Positions 17,209 through 30,760 of a stretch of 64,000 bases of DNA are shown here, one piece after another. The notes beneath the pieces were generated by a model. The model did not search any database. It had not been told where the DNA came from and was given only the letters and a program-made list of their open reading frames with translations. Position numbers and translations under genes: made by a program. How positions within the stretch are numbered: position 1 is the first letter of the stretch; each line of letters opens with the position of its first letter. This DNA comes from Ecdyonurus torrentis (Eukaryota; Arthropoda; Insecta; Ephemeroptera; Heptageniidae): the NCBI GenBank assembly GCA_949318235.1, contig OX439132.1:17181843-17245842 (forward strand). Reading direction: 5' to 3'.

Positions 17209-18570
17209 TGACAAGTCTCTTGATTTTAACTTATGCACTCATGAATGATTGGTTTCATTTGCTAGTTTATTTTGTATTATAAATTATAAACATTGTTTTG
17301 TGGGTTCATTAATAATGATGTGACTACTGAGAGCTATATGGAATCTTTTTTTCTTTTTTTTTTTTAAATAAAATTTATATGGATTTCCATTATTATCATG
17401 TATATTAACGAGTAATGAGGGTTCCTCTTGTTAAAATAGTGAAAATACCACAACACAAATGGCTATTTTTAAAACAATATGGAGAGAGGAAATTTTAACT
17501 GATTAAAGAGCTTTCTGCGGTCATGTCATGTCGCTTTGATTTGGTAGAATTAATGAAAAAGAAGGGTAGGGGAGGACAATCAGATTGAAATAGAGAGAGA
17601 GAGAGAGAGAGAGATTCACAATCAAAATAATTTACATTTTTAATTAAAAAAATAATTGTATAATTTTTTTTTTATAGAATTCAATTTGTGTGTATATTAT
17701 AATAATTATTCACAAAATATAAGTACACAAATAATTTGTATAAAACCATTTTAATTAATGAAAATACGATTCAAATAATGAATATAAAAAATAAATATAA
17801 ATGATAACTAAAAATAAAAAATTAGATCCAATTATAATAATATATATTTATATAATATATTTCTGCTTGAGAGAATAATAAATTTAAATTATTATTTGTA
17901 TGAAAATTGAAGCACTTGTTTAACAGCTATTTTAAATTGACATAATATATATATATAGAAGTGAAATGTAGAATTATTCCTCTGTTATTATCGGGTTGAT
18001 ATATTATATTTATTATTAAATTGTATACTGTGTATGTATATAGTCAAATATTATGTTTCCAGATTGTCATATTAAAATTATAAATAATTTTGACATCTTA
18101 TAAATAATTCACTTTATGCTTCGTCACCCAATTTTTCATCGTGACAGCTTTAATATAATACCATTATTTTTGCTATACTTGTAGAATTTATTTTTAAACC
18201 TTATTTATATAATGCTAATTAAATTGTTTATTTATTTTATAATACTTGTTTATTTACATATTAATAATTCTTATATAATATTTACTCCAATGCTATTAAT
18301 AAAGTTGTTTAATTAGCAACTTAAGAAAAGTAAAAAACACTTACATGTTAATAATCTAGTTAAAAAATATTTTTAGATTGTTTGTTTATTTGTTATATAA
18401 TAATACAGCCTAAATATTTGTGAACAAACTAAAGTCTTACTGTCAGTTGTGAAAGGTTCTATGGGCTGTTCACATGCGGAGCCATATTATGCAATATATT
18501 TGATAACTTGATGAAAATTCAGTGATTTTGCACTCAATTCACTCAATTGCACTCAAATTCAAATTTATTG

Positions 18571-18595
18571 CACACGGAAAATATCACACCGTGTG
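18571..18595. repeat. Short hairpin, CACACGG...CCGTGTG
   Basis: Perfect 7-base arms separated by 11 bases. The arm resembles the TACACGGAA end of family F, so it could be a collapsed relic of related ends, but it is too short to be sure. Confidence 0.35.
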
Positions 18596-19710
18596 AAAAT
18601 GACGTAAGAATTTTTGTTATTTTATAATTTTTTTTTTTTTTATATATATATTTATAAAAACTATTTAATTGATAAGTATTTGAAATAACATTTATATTTT
18701 TAATTGATACTTCAGTTATATTAAATAATATTTTAGGAAGTCTTTTAATTTTAAGTAGTTTTGGTGATTTGAATGATGTCTCGCTATGAATAAGTATCTA
18801 ATTTTTCTATATCTCTGTCTCCACAATAATACCCCACTGTATTCTGTTGTGTTTCTAATTACTGATATATAATATCAATATGCAAATGTCATATAATATA
18901 TACTATTAACTTTTTATTATTATTGTTTCTAATTGTTTATTCTTTATGTTCTAGGTAAGTTTCGAAGTAATCAATATGATTGGCGCAAGAATAACATAAA
19001 GTATGTATGAAAAACTAAATATTTTAAGTCTACTGAAAATGTTCTTTACTACGTAATATGAGCTCGTGAAGTGTTCACTTCTTGTAATGTTTATTGTGTA
19101 GGTAATTAATGTAATTGTTAGTGTAATCAATGCATTAATGTTACAAATATTATTTAGTTTTGTAATTACATACTCTATAAATTACGCTTCCAGATAATTG
19201 TGAAATTAAATCAATTTCGTCAATCAATTTTATTGCATTAGGTAGCAATAATCAATATTCTGACAGTGACAACTTATCTTCATTTTCAATAAACGCTGAA
19301 TATGCATGCTTTATATATTATAAGTAAAATAAGAAATATGCTTTCATACTTTATTCTTTCATATATCGAAGTATTTGTATTTTATTCACGCTTAGTTCTA
19401 AAAAATTTTCATTGCATTTGAGTTATTAATTTGCACATGTGTATCTACTATAAAAATATACTTTATGTGGAAAAATTTGTAAATTATTACCTTAGAGGTA
19501 AAAGGATTAAAAGGGTAAGCGATGGAAATTTCAACTAAAATGCGTACTTTATTTTTCATATCAGCAACCCTATTTTTTTATGTTTTAGGGCTAGGCTTTA
19601 TTTTTGCTATAAAAATAAAAATAATAATTTTTAATAATCTGAATACCTCATCTAGCTTGAAAAATAATACTTTGAAAATTTTGCTTACATTATTTCATGA
19701 ATTTCATTTG

Positions 19711-19816
<106 letters not shown>

Positions 19817-20244
19817 GTTAGTAAAAAAAATTTCACTGAACATGTGTAGAAAATGCTCACACTCATATGGTTATATAGAACGCAATAAACATGCAAATTT
19901 TTAGGTTAATATTTAAGCTCCCTAACAACCCAGAAAAAGAAGTTTCATACAATATAATATATTTCATATATTATTTTTGTATTGTATTTTAAATCATATT
20001 ATATTTTCAACTTTTTTTCCATTAGATTTAACACAAACACGCAAGTAGAAGGAGAATTGTTAAAGCTACTTAACTTCTCTTTCTCTTTTTATTTCTTTTG
20101 TTAAAAAAAAGTATGAAAGATAAGAAAAAAGTTACTCTAGTTCTTAGAGTTAAATATTTGAAAGATCGATAAAGTTTTAAGAAGAAAATTACTTTACTGA
20201 ACTAAATAGATTTTGCCAAATCAATGCTTTCAGGGTAAAGATGT

Positions 20245-20592
20245 TTAAAGGAATAGACCAGAGAAAAACATTTAAGCATTTATATCACAAAACACTTGAT
20301 GGGACTTACATAAATAACTTTAGTTTGTCTCAAAACCCAACTGTAGCTCCGTATAGCAGTGATCAGAAAATTTCAATTTATGCAACCCGCATAACATTTT
20401 CATACTAATTTTTGCATGTTTCTGACGTCATAAACATGAATTTTCACGCAAATTGCATACTTTACAGTATTTTCACGCTCTCTTGTGGGGATAAATTAAA
20501 ATTCTGGTAAAAAGTGTCACCAGTTTTGAAGATCCCATTTCGTGTTTATTCATTAAAATGCACATGTTGTTTTATGTGGTCTATGGCTTTAA
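20245..20592 (-). mobile_element. TTAA-flanked MITE, family A copy 2
   Basis: A 348-base copy in the opposite orientation to copies 1 and 3. The ends are TTAAAGGAATAGACC and, inverted, TTAAAGCCATAGACCACAT, so the outermost 14 or so bases form an inverted repeat. It is bounded by TTAA. It keeps an intact CRE palindrome at 20423-20430 within TTTCTGACGTCATAAACATG. It is closest to copy 1, sharing the GGTCTATTCC end and ATTCATTAAAA block. Non-coding. Confidence 0.85.
20423..20430. promoter_or_regulatory. CRE palindrome inside MITE family A
   Basis: Perfect TGACGTCA at the position corresponding to the one in family A copy 3 (45848-45855). It therefore moved with the element, unlike the free-standing copies. 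Confidence 0.4.
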
Positions 20593-21109
20593 TGAATGCG
20601 AATGGAAATTTTGGTTTATTTATAGCTATAGTAGTCCTTTACAATATTATTATTTATTTTGAATGATGAAAGTCATTTTCACTTTTTTTTATATAAAATT
20701 AGAATCCTTTTTTTTTAGGTTGATAAATATACTTTTAAAAAGTTTCGAAAATTCATAATTAAATTTATTGCGTACTTAATTATCAAAAGTTCATTGAAAT
20801 TCTTTTGAATTATTGTAATTAATTACGTAGGAGGCTTTAATAAAAGACCACTACAAAGCTTTCAATTAAAACTTTAAAATGTCTTATTTTTTGCAGTATT
20901 ACTATATTATTACAAACTATAAAAACAACATTGTAAATATAATTTCAAAGAACCATGCAAATGAAAACTAGCAAAAACAAAACAAATTAGCTGTCTTCAC
21001 GTATGAATCGAAAGACATTTAAATGTTAATTAGTTTACACGTTTTCATTGAAATGAAGTGGGTGTTTCACTATAGTAAAATAATATGATCTTTATTTAAA
21101 ATCTGCGTT
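20593..21109. other. AT-rich non-coding sequence
   Basis: Nothing recognised. Confidence 0.55.
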
Positions 21110-21320
21110 ACGATATAAGTGACGAACAATTTATGTTGTATAGGAGTAAGGGGTTAGAGGGGGTGAGTGAGGGGTTAAAGAATGCGCGTGTCTCCATGGT
21201 AACCAATGGCACAATAACATGAAAACATTACGTCACGCATTTTGCCTGCTTTTGCCTCATTAAGCCTTTATTCATAAAAAGTGAAACAGTGAAACACGCG
21301 GGAAGTCGAAGGGAGAAAGA
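21110..21320. promoter_or_regulatory. Candidate regulatory patch, GC-richer, with X-box and CRE-like site
   Basis: This patch is visibly richer in G and C than its surroundings (GGGGTTAGAGGGGGTGAG, GCGCG, ACACGCGGG). It contains a perfect RFX X-box (GTCTCCATGGTAAC, 21190-21203) overlapping a CCAAT box, and a TTACGTCA site 24 bases further on (21228-21235). RFX sites with CCAAT or CRE neighbours occur in promoters of ciliary and other RFX-regulated genes. No convincing coding exon was found within several hundred bases, so this could be an enhancer, a promoter of an unrecognised transcript, or a relic. Confidence 0.4.
21190..21203 (+). promoter_or_regulatory. RFX-type X-box
   Basis: GTCTCCATGGTAAC fits the GTHNYYATRRNAAC consensus at every position. 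It is one of three such matches in the window. Confidence 0.45.
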
Positions 21321-21325
21321 GAAGA

Positions 21326-21332
<7 letters not shown>

Positions 21333-21372
<40 letters not shown>
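21333..21372. repeat. (GA)n microsatellite
   Basis: About 20 GA units at the downstream edge of the GC-richer patch, preceded by imperfect purine repeats. Confidence 0.95.
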
Positions 21373-21375
<3 letters not shown>

Positions 21376-24300
21376 CGCGTAAGAAGTATAAATTTCATTG
21401 CAAATTATATTTATTTACATTTTACATAAAAGAGATTTGCCAAAATATGTAAATTAAATAGACACATGGCTTTGCATAAGGATCAATGATAAAAGACAAA
21501 AGTAAACAAAAAAGGTTTTATTATACGTCATGGCATGGTGAAAAATGATTTACAAAAATTTTAGTTTAAAAATAACAACAATTTTTTAAACCTTTATTTC
21601 AATGTCAGACAGAGCAAATCTGTAATATTGTTCTTTTACAATCTACTTGTAATAATTTAATAATTTCGCTCATATATTATATAAATAAAAACAAACAACG
21701 AAGACTTGCAAAAAGGTTGGTTCAGTTAAAATAATAAACTAACTAAGAAGCCAACAATAATAGCTAGTACGTAGACACTTTGTGTTTAATTTAACACAAT
21801 TTTCTTATGGTATGGGGGAATGAAGCAGCTGTAACTCAAGTTAAAATTATTTATCAACTTTAAAAATTTTACTGTTGCTTACTAAGGCTTAAAGCTTTTG
21901 TATTCCTGAATTTCAAGCAATTTAGTTATTAATTTAATCTTTATCCAATTTACTACAAATCCAGGGAAACAATGGCTTTGATGCTCAGTAAGCTGGGAGG
22001 AGTAATTGTAATTGTTCTAAATCCATTGGGATCCTTTTTATTCTCCTTTTCTTTATCAAAAGCAATTTTCGAGAATTAGAATTTTACCCTATTAACCTAT
22101 TATTGTATACAGTAAAACTTTAATTATCGAGAAAATTTTCTAACTCGAGTTATAATTACTTCATTCCTCCATGAGAAAGCATGTTAAATTGAAATAGAAA
22201 CGACATGTCGTTTGCTAGCGCTTTGTTAGATTTTATTTTTGGGCTGTGAGTTTGTTTATTTTTTTCATTAAACCCACTTTTGCAAATTTTTCATTAGAGA
22301 ATGAATTTAAACATCTATTATAATATCGGATAATATAAAACTGAAACTTCTCATGTATTTAGATTTTTTTTTTTTTCATCTTTGTTGTCAATGGCAAGAA
22401 AAAAAAAACTAGCGATATGGATGTAATATATAATAATATTACAATAATACTACATCGTCAAAATACTTAAATATAAGCATAAAGACGTATATATAAGAGA
22501 GTAAAAGCTATAGTACAAAAAATTATTAGTGCAATCATGTGAAATGACTGTAATTACATTATTTACACAGACGTATTAATTTTTTTGAGAAAAATAATGA
22601 TAATGACATGAAAAATATTACTTTTATATTATAATAAAATAAACATGGAATTAAAAGTTATAATCATTTCAGAGAAGGAAGGTTTCAATTTTTTTCATCC
22701 TTACAATTTTGATATTTAAAACACAATAAGAATTAAAAGAAAAAAAATAATGGATAACATTTTAAATTGCTTTTATCGTGTACAACAGTATCTTTTTGTA
22801 TTATTAAAATTTTATACACAACAAAAATGAATAACTATAATGAAAAAAGTAAGTAAGGAAATCGAAGAAAGTATAATTATTATATAGACTTAAATGTCCA
22901 AATTAAGAATAGAGTTAAGGATCATAGAAGATCGATAGTTAGCTAAATATATGAGGTGATTTACATTTATACTTGCATAAATATTATATTAGAGGTTAAT
23001 GCATAAGAAAGCCAACAAAGCACTTTACCACGATGAGAAGATTTTGATGACATGATGACACACGCTAGTTGTTATTGGTTTACAAAAATTGTGTACTTGA
23101 AGTTTCAGAAATCTTAAAAATATACTTGCTTCTTAAGAAGACGTTATATTGACGTTATATAACACAGAGACAATAACCTAAAGTGCTGGAATTACCCATC
23201 TTATTATTATTAATTTTTTTATATTAAAGTTCAGTATGATCAGATCAACCTTATAAAGTAAATCTTGCAACATTTTTATATAATAGATAATAATAACAAT
23301 GATGGGGTAAAAAAAATTGTAGCATTTTATAAACATTATGAAAAAATAAAAATTACACAAAAACTTATTTAACGATGTGCTCACAAAGAGCAATAGGTTT
23401 AGTTATAAATTCAATCTCCACATGGACAAAAATAAATGCACATTAATTATATATCATATCGATTTCAGGAACACAGCATAGTTTTCGTAATATTGAATAA
23501 CAATTATGCTGTACAGCATAACAACAACGTAATTATCTATGCAATTCTGAATAGCAACATTTATTTTACACGACATAAATGCAGCATAAATTATACATGC
23601 GTATGCAAAACTTAAATTTTTGCCAAATCAAATTCTTGCATATTGAAAATATTGCGCGTTTGCAAGACTTCACTGTGTTATATTATATACTTAAAAAAAA
23701 AGTTTCAAAGTGTATGGATGATTGATTAATATATTAATCACTTTTTTTTTTACAACCAATTCTGCAGTAAATGCAATCCATTCGAGTAAATTTGTCTGTT
23801 GTTAAATATCATTATGTGTTTAATGTTTAAATGCTATAATGAAAAATATGTGCTATGTCGGTATCGTATTTATTTATTTATTTTTCACATTAATACACAC
23901 ATTTTTTTTTTTTTTTGTTAATCAATAATCATATGATACCAAAATGATAAAAATATTCAAATTTATGAACAGAAAGAGTAAAATGTGTGCTGTAAATTTT
24001 AAAAAGTTAATATAAAATTTTAATAAAATATTGATATAATATTTTAGATTTGTTATTATTAAAAAAATATAATTAAATTTTTGTACATTGATTTTTATAT
24101 TCCAAATATTATTTTTTCATTAAAATTTTCATACAGCAGCTTACTGATACAAAAAAGTTTAATATTCAAAGCAGTTTTTGACTATGAAAATATTATCAGG
24201 AAATTTCATTTTATTATTATTAATTTTATTTTCCCAACCACACAATCCTTTAGACAAACAAACAAATTCAGTAGACATTTTTTTTCAGGATGTATCATAA

Positions 24301-25250
24301 TCATAACCACCAAGAGCAAAGGAAGTATTTTTATTAAAAAATAAACTTTATAAATATATAATATAACTTTTTTTAAATCAATTTTGTGGCTGGTGGTTTT
24401 CAAAAAGCGACACAAGCATAATATAGTGTGACCTGCGACAAATAGGTCATAATTATATTTGTTATTTAACACGAAGTATAAGTTTTATCAATATAAGTGG
24501 TTAGGTATAGCCTTGTGATACATAAAATAGGAAAAAGTTATGTATGACAAATTATATTTTGTATATAATATTATAATATAGGCTTACTTGTTAGGCTAAA
24601 TACTTCTGGTTTGAATTGGCTTAATGTACATCTGTTTCAAGTATTTTTTGGGAGAGATTGACAGAGAGGTTTTTATAATTTTAGAACTTAACTTTCTGAA
24701 TTATCTTATATTTGTCATTATACATATTTTCATTTTTATTATAGATACATGCTACGTATAACAAAGTAGAAATAAAGAAAAATTTAAACAGTAAATAAAA
24801 TCTTTACAAAAAGTATATAGACTAGTATTTTGAAATACGAGAGTTGGTTGTATATATCAGAGTTGTTTCGTTCCGTACAAAAAGAAATATATATATTACG
24901 TGATGTGTGTGTCAAAAACATCAACCAATGCCCCCCTTCTCCCCCCGGAAAATTGATCATTATATAGTTTTTTATTTTTAATCTATTTTTAAAACTTTTG
25001 TGATAAATTTGTTACAGCTTATTATTAGTAATAATCTAATTCTGAATAGTACTTTGACTCGTAGTAACTTAACACTACGCAGTTCTAGTGCACGCGTGGC
25101 ACCCGCACATTTTTACCTATAATATGATGCGTGATGTATTCACTATGCTGGTCATGTGTGTGAATGCCTTTTTGCTACTGTTTGCTAATTTTCCACACAT
25201 GTACTACTAGTGACGAGGGTTTGACCTATTACCTAAAACTTTTTTCGTTG

Positions 25251-25253
<3 letters not shown>
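21373..25253. other. AT-rich non-coding sequence
   Basis: No supported gene. A 35-codon frame beginning at 21972 in a good start context (AACAATGG) is noted but unrecognised. The palindrome at 23504-23521 and a poly-T at 23902-23916 are the only other visible items. Frames on both strands at 24081-24472 overlap each other and look fortuitous. Confidence 0.5.
23504..23521. repeat. Perfect 18-base palindrome TTATGCTGTACAGCATAA
   Basis: Perfect palindrome preceded by TGAATAACAA, closely resembling the one at 7057-7074 with its left flank TGAATAGCGA. Confidence 0.45.

Positions 25254-25282
<29 letters not shown>
25254..25282. repeat. poly-T tract, 29 nt
   Basis: Thymine run, followed about 16 bases later by a second run of 18 (25299-25316). 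Confidence 0.95.
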
Positions 25283-25287
<5 letters not shown>

Positions 25288-25316
25288 ATGTGCGTTCCTT
25301 TTTTTTTTTTTTTTTT

Positions 25317-26740
25317 GTCTTGTTTATCATCGAAATGCACGTTCGTTTGTTTTTAAACTTACGTTTTACACTAAACACTACAAACATAAAAAAAAAGGTT
25401 CAGAAAACTGTATAAACTTATTTTATAACGTTACTTGTGTATTACTAAATTTAAGCACGTTTCAAGTTTTTTTGTTTAACTTTTAATTTAACTATTGTAT
25501 TTTGTGTTTTGTATTTGAGTAACATTTTAGCTTTATTTTTAGTAAAAAGCATTTGATTTAATAAATTTGAAATAGGGTGCCAGAAAATTGATCTGCAAAA
25601 TGAAAATATTAAAATATTTTAATAATAATTTTCAAAAATAACAAATATATCGCAATATATATTTTTTTATTATTATTAATTTAAATTACGTATGGGTTAT
25701 TACATTTTTAATGTTATAGCATTTTTTTTTTTAATTTTCTATGAATGTATTTTAAATTTGCTTGCTAATAATTTATTTAAATATAATCATTGTAGCTATG
25801 AGCTTAATGTTTTTAAATCAAAACATTATCTTAAGAATTAAATGAAAATAATAATAATGAGACAGTAAAACGTGATGCACATAAAAAGCACTCTCGCTAT
25901 AACAAACTTTAAATTGAAATTTTATGATAATTTTGAAATTATATATCAAATTACGTTCCTTGTAGGAATTATAATTAATATTAATTGCTGTGTGTTGTGT
26001 GTTGCGCATTAAAGCAAAAATTTTATGTTTGAAAAGACGATTCCTATAAGGTTTCATTTTTGTATAGAAAAATACCGTGAGTAAATACACTTAAACGTAT
26101 AAAGAAAGAAAGAAAGAAAAAAAAAAATACAACAAAGTATTATTTTTGTAGTGCTGAATATTTTCCTTCGGGGATTCTCGCATTCACATAAGTGATTTAC
26201 GTTTCTTTATCCCATGTAAGACTTCAGAATGGAGAAAGTAAAAACTCTTTTCTTGTTTTTTATTATGTTTGTTTACATTTTCTCAGAATCTTTATATAAT
26301 AATGTAACTCCATGATCTCAGACCAGAATATATTTTTTTATATGTTTAAGTTCACTAAAGAAAATATTGTTATAGTAAAAGAAAACTTTTTTATAAATCA
26401 AATATTTACTTTCCTCATCTTTTTTATATCTTTGTATACTAACAGTAAGTCAAATATATATATAAATAATAGACTGATTTTTTTTTAATGTTTGTTGATA
26501 TAAACTAAAAGTATAAGAAAAGAAGATAAAATGCTATATATCATTAAACTGTCATTATTTGTAGATTGAGGAACAAATCGATAATATGTGAATCAATAAA
26601 CACGTTGTATGTTGCAATTTTCTTTCATACTTTTGTCATGCTTTCATGAACCGGATCTTCATTCTTTTCTTTCGTGTCTGAGGTTGCGATGTCTTACAAC
26701 AAAACAGCTTTTCATTAAAACATTTTAGCATCAACGTACA
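25317..26740. other. AT-rich non-coding sequence
   Basis: No gene or element recognised. Confidence 0.55.
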
Positions 26741-26741
26741 G

Positions 26742-26867
26742 TACACAACACGAATGAGATAATATATTATATCATTCTATTTCAGCGCTAGTAATTCTCA
26801 TAAAAGTAACATTGCAAATTTAGCACGAGTTTTTGAGTGGTAACAAATATTTTCACGATCGTGTGTA
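26742..26867. mobile_element. TA-flanked MITE, family C copy 2
   Basis: A 126-base element with ends CACAACACGAATGAGATAATATATTA and, inverted, CACACGATCGTGAAAATAT, flanked by TA. It is collinear with copy 1 at 14355-14481: the shared blocks are GAGATAATATATTA, CAGCGC, CTCAT.A.A.TAACATTGCAAATTTA and TTTTCACGATCGTGTGTA. Non-coding. Confidence 0.75.
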
Positions 26868-28475
26868 CTTTAATATAAAGTTTATATAAATTCTTCTTAC
26901 TCTTTAAAATTTAAGGGTATAAAAGCGTATGAAGACATATATGTTATTTTAATTTCTCCGTTTTATCATGCTGTTTTCTCAAAAATTGCTTACTGAGAGT
27001 TTTGCAAAGCTAAAAAAATAGGAAATGAGGGATCCCTCAACGTACCGCGCGCATTGACTCATTGTCCCCATCGAGAATTTTGAAAAAAAAAAATTGTATC
27101 TATCGTATACCGCATTATACTCAAATGAACAAAATATGTATTTTAAGTCAGTAAACACAGAAACACATTGGTAACTGTTCCAATGAACAGTTGCTTTATT
27201 GTGGAACACAAATATTTGCTATTTTGTAAAACATGCTGAGCATCTCAACTATTTATGCTATACAATATAGCAATATTATGCATAAAGGTCACCACATTGA
27301 GCTAGCTTAATTATAAAGTATTTAATTTTTTTCATGAATATTTAATAGTTTAACTAATTACATTCTTTTGAAAAGTTTTGATACAAAGAGTTCACTATAG
27401 CTGATATAAAGTATTTTATTTAAAAAAATCAAAAATTTCAAAACATTGTATTTAAATTACTTTTTAAATAACGAAAATGAAGCGGATTTAAAGAAAATGT
27501 ATAGATAATTAACATGTCACCATACAACAAGTAATTTTCAAATCACTGTCAAGTTTACCTATATGTTGTCACTGCATTATATCAACAACAAAAAGTCGTA
27601 CAAAAGTTCGTGGAATAATTCACAATAAGTACAAAACGTAAGTATACTTACGCTTGCGTCATTACTTTCACTCTGTACGAAATTTTTCATGCTTATCTTG
27701 TCAAGTGACAATCTTAATTTTGTTTAATTTATTGTATTTTTACTACATAAAGTTTTAATGTTTTATCGTGTACTTTTAGTTCATGCATTATTTTATACTG
27801 TAAGTTCATTACCGTCTTTGAATTCTTGTTTGAAAATAGTACTGCAGTTTTACTCGAATTAAGTTGAATTTTTAAATTTTAACTGCAGGGGTGATTTTCT
27901 CACAGGAAAAACTAAATTGTGGTGTAATATTTTAAGTAATATAAAATTAAATTTAAATTGCATGTGTACGTCAAAAAATTACGCACTTGTTTTTTAAAAA
28001 TTAGATTAGAAAATGATGGGAAAATTAAATATATTTTAGCTTAAATGTATTATTATTACTTGCTGGTAATTATATATCATCGGTAAATTAAAAATGTTAG
28101 GAAATTTTCCATTGAGTAGACTTATAAAGTTTTTGAAGTTCTATTTTTATAGTTTTTTTCAACATTTTTATGGTTTAGTTAAAAAAAAGTTATAGCCTGT
28201 TGCCAATATAGAGAAACTTGAAGTAGCAGATTTATTTCTTGTTGGACCATAGATTTATTTATCACTTCAAAATTTAGTTTGTTGATAATATATCTTCAGT
28301 TGCTATAGCAACGTCCATAGAAAATTGATTAAATAAAAATACAAACAAATACAAAACGAATGCATTTTAATTAAAAATATATATAGTCTTAAACACTGTT
28401 GTTATAACTGAAAAGTTATATAAAATTCCATCTTCTATTTACCGATTTTATTTATTTTAATGCGAGTTTAAATTG

Positions 28476-28480
<5 letters not shown>
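26868..28480. other. AT-rich non-coding sequence
   Basis: No supported gene. A minus-strand frame of about 76 codons at 26979-27209 is unrecognised. A loose palindromic motif at 27253-27285 resembles those at 7057 and 23504. Confidence 0.5.
28299..28312. promoter_or_regulatory. RFX-type X-box, fully palindromic
   Basis: GTTGCTATAGCAAC is a perfect palindrome and fits the X-box consensus at every position. Unlike the sites at 21190 and 60897 it has no CRE-like neighbour and lies in plain AT-rich sequence. Confidence 0.4.

Positions 28481-28544
<64 letters not shown>
28481..28544. repeat. (CT)n microsatellite, about 32 units
   Basis: Uninterrupted TC dinucleotide, degrading into imperfect pyrimidine sequence to about 28578. 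Confidence 0.96.
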
Positions 28545-28546
<2 letters not shown>

Positions 28547-30757
28547 TTCTCCTCTCTCCCTACCTCTTTCTCTCTCCTTTAACTCGTTGAGATGTAAATA
28601 AAGTAAAAATTTGTTATGCATAATTTATTATAATGCCTACTTTTGTTTTTTAAAAAAAGTTCAAATACGTTTTTTTTTATATTCTCTCTCGAGATATTTT
28701 TTACTGTAAAAAAATTATATTGCGTAGATATAAAAGGAAAAATTTCAATTTCTTTCCCTTCATTTTTTTCTTCAAGGTAATTTTTCTTTCGTTTGTCATA
28801 TGCATGAATCAATAAACATTTCAAAATTGAACAATTCATATCCTTATGTCACAGGAAGTATCAATTCATACGATAACGTTATATATCTTGCACACTTGTC
28901 ATGTAAGTTTATTCAATTGAAAATTTAATATGACGTAAAAAAAAATAAAAGTAAACAAAAATTTAAATTTAAAAGAAATTCAGGAACAATTATGGTTGTT
29001 AAAAAAAATGTTATCTTATGGTGAAACTGGTTTTGATATTGTGATAATTGTATTTATTTATCAATATTATTATATGGTGAAGTGGTAAACACTGTTAGTG
29101 TGGTAAACAACTTTTTTTTGTCCTAAAATAGAATATTCCTAAGTGGAATCTTATAATATAAAAAGTGCATTAATTTTGTTTACTTCAGTCTTATTAGTAT
29201 TTTTTTTTATTCCAGCGTGTAAAAGTGTCAGCCTGAGAGGTCGGCAACTTTTTGTGCACGCGTGTCAAGAGAGAAGCCTAAACAAAATGTTCACAGGGGA
29301 AAAAAAATAAAGAAACACAGCGCAGATGTTCAGTATACACTGAGGCAATCTGTTGTCACTCAACAAACTATTTCCGAGCTAACATAACTTTCATTTTATA
29401 TCATAAATTTTATTCTAATTTTAACTTTGGAATTCTGCTTATGTAAATAACCTCTATTATGAGATGTTCATCTCTATATATGTGTAATAAATCATAATAT
29501 CGGTTTTTATAAGCTTTTATAATACAGTTTTAAGAATTAGTAAAGTATTAAGTTTTTATTATAAACACAGGAGTCATTTTTAAATCTCATTTACACTTTT
29601 TTCATTAACAATACATCATATTTGCAAGTTGACATTTATTTTTAATGAAAACTTCAAATATTTCTTAGAGAATTTGTGAGTTATTTAGAAGCCATAAACA
29701 TATTTTTGTTTCCTTCATATTGAAGTTTTTTTTTTTTTTTTTTTTTTTTTTCAATTTTGCAGCACACATTTGCAGTGAATGCTTTTTTTTACAATTTAAA
29801 TTTAAAAAATATTGATTTAATATTTACTCTCTTAAAAAATAGATTCTAGCTTGCTCTAAAATGTATTAAAAATTTCATTATATACGATTATTATAATGTA
29901 AAGAATATTTTGCAAACTTTTTCCACCTGTCACCATACCAAAAAATAAAAAAAATAAAAATAAAAATCTACTTTCCTTTAAGATATTATCCTTGTCGCAT
30001 CTTTTTTTAATATAAAATTTATAAATTTTAAAGTTTATTTATATTACTCTTTCATCTTGAAAAGTTATATAAGAAAAATAGCTTAACTTTATGAAAATAT
30101 TATACTTTTAAAAACATATTACTATAACATCCGTGTTTATAATAAAAAATTTTATCATCAAGATAATCTGGATTTAAAAATAATATAATATATTTAAAAA
30201 AAACTTACTATATTTTATTACTTTTATTGAAAATTTATGTTTTTATGATATAATTTTTTTTAAACTTTAATTTTGGTGAATTTTTAAGTATTAAATATAA
30301 AATTCATACTTAAATTAAATTGATGTATAAATTTTTTGTACGCCTGCAATTGAGTACTGAAAGTATGACTTCATGTCGTTAAAAACCAGTTTATTCTACT
30401 TATTATAATATTAACATAATTTTATCTTAATTAATTACGTAATTCACGCGATGCATTTAACACTTTTTTTCTTGCTATAAATAAATGCACTAACACATAA
30501 CACAACAACATAAAATTATATAGGTTATTTGAAATAATTGCAATATTATATTATAAAAATTGCATAACGTTATCGCATGTTTGATATATTATTTAATTTA
30601 TTATTCTCATTCATCATCTCAACTGTCCACAATTATGACTAAACATATTATTATGAATTGATGTGTACAATTAAGTCAAATATTACACACAAAAGTTCAC
30701 CAAGTTTTTATATATATACGTCAAAATGATAAGAATTTTTTTTTTGTTATCGTTACA
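28545..30757. other. AT-rich non-coding sequence
   Basis: No supported gene. A poly-T lies at 29726-29751. A slightly less AT-rich patch at about 29217-29360 follows a polypyrimidine-CAG and carries a 31-codon open frame, too short to call. Confidence 0.5.
29726..29751. repeat. poly-T tract, 26 nt
   Basis: Uninterrupted thymine run. Confidence 0.95.
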
Positions 30758-30760
30758 GTA

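Noticed and set aside
26979..27209. 76-codon minus-strand frame
   Set aside because: No recognised domain; includes a Phe run from a poly-A tract.
29217..29310. Possible terminal exon after a polypyrimidine-CAG
   Set aside because: Only 31 open codons with no recognisable product; such acceptor-like tracts are frequent in T-rich DNA.
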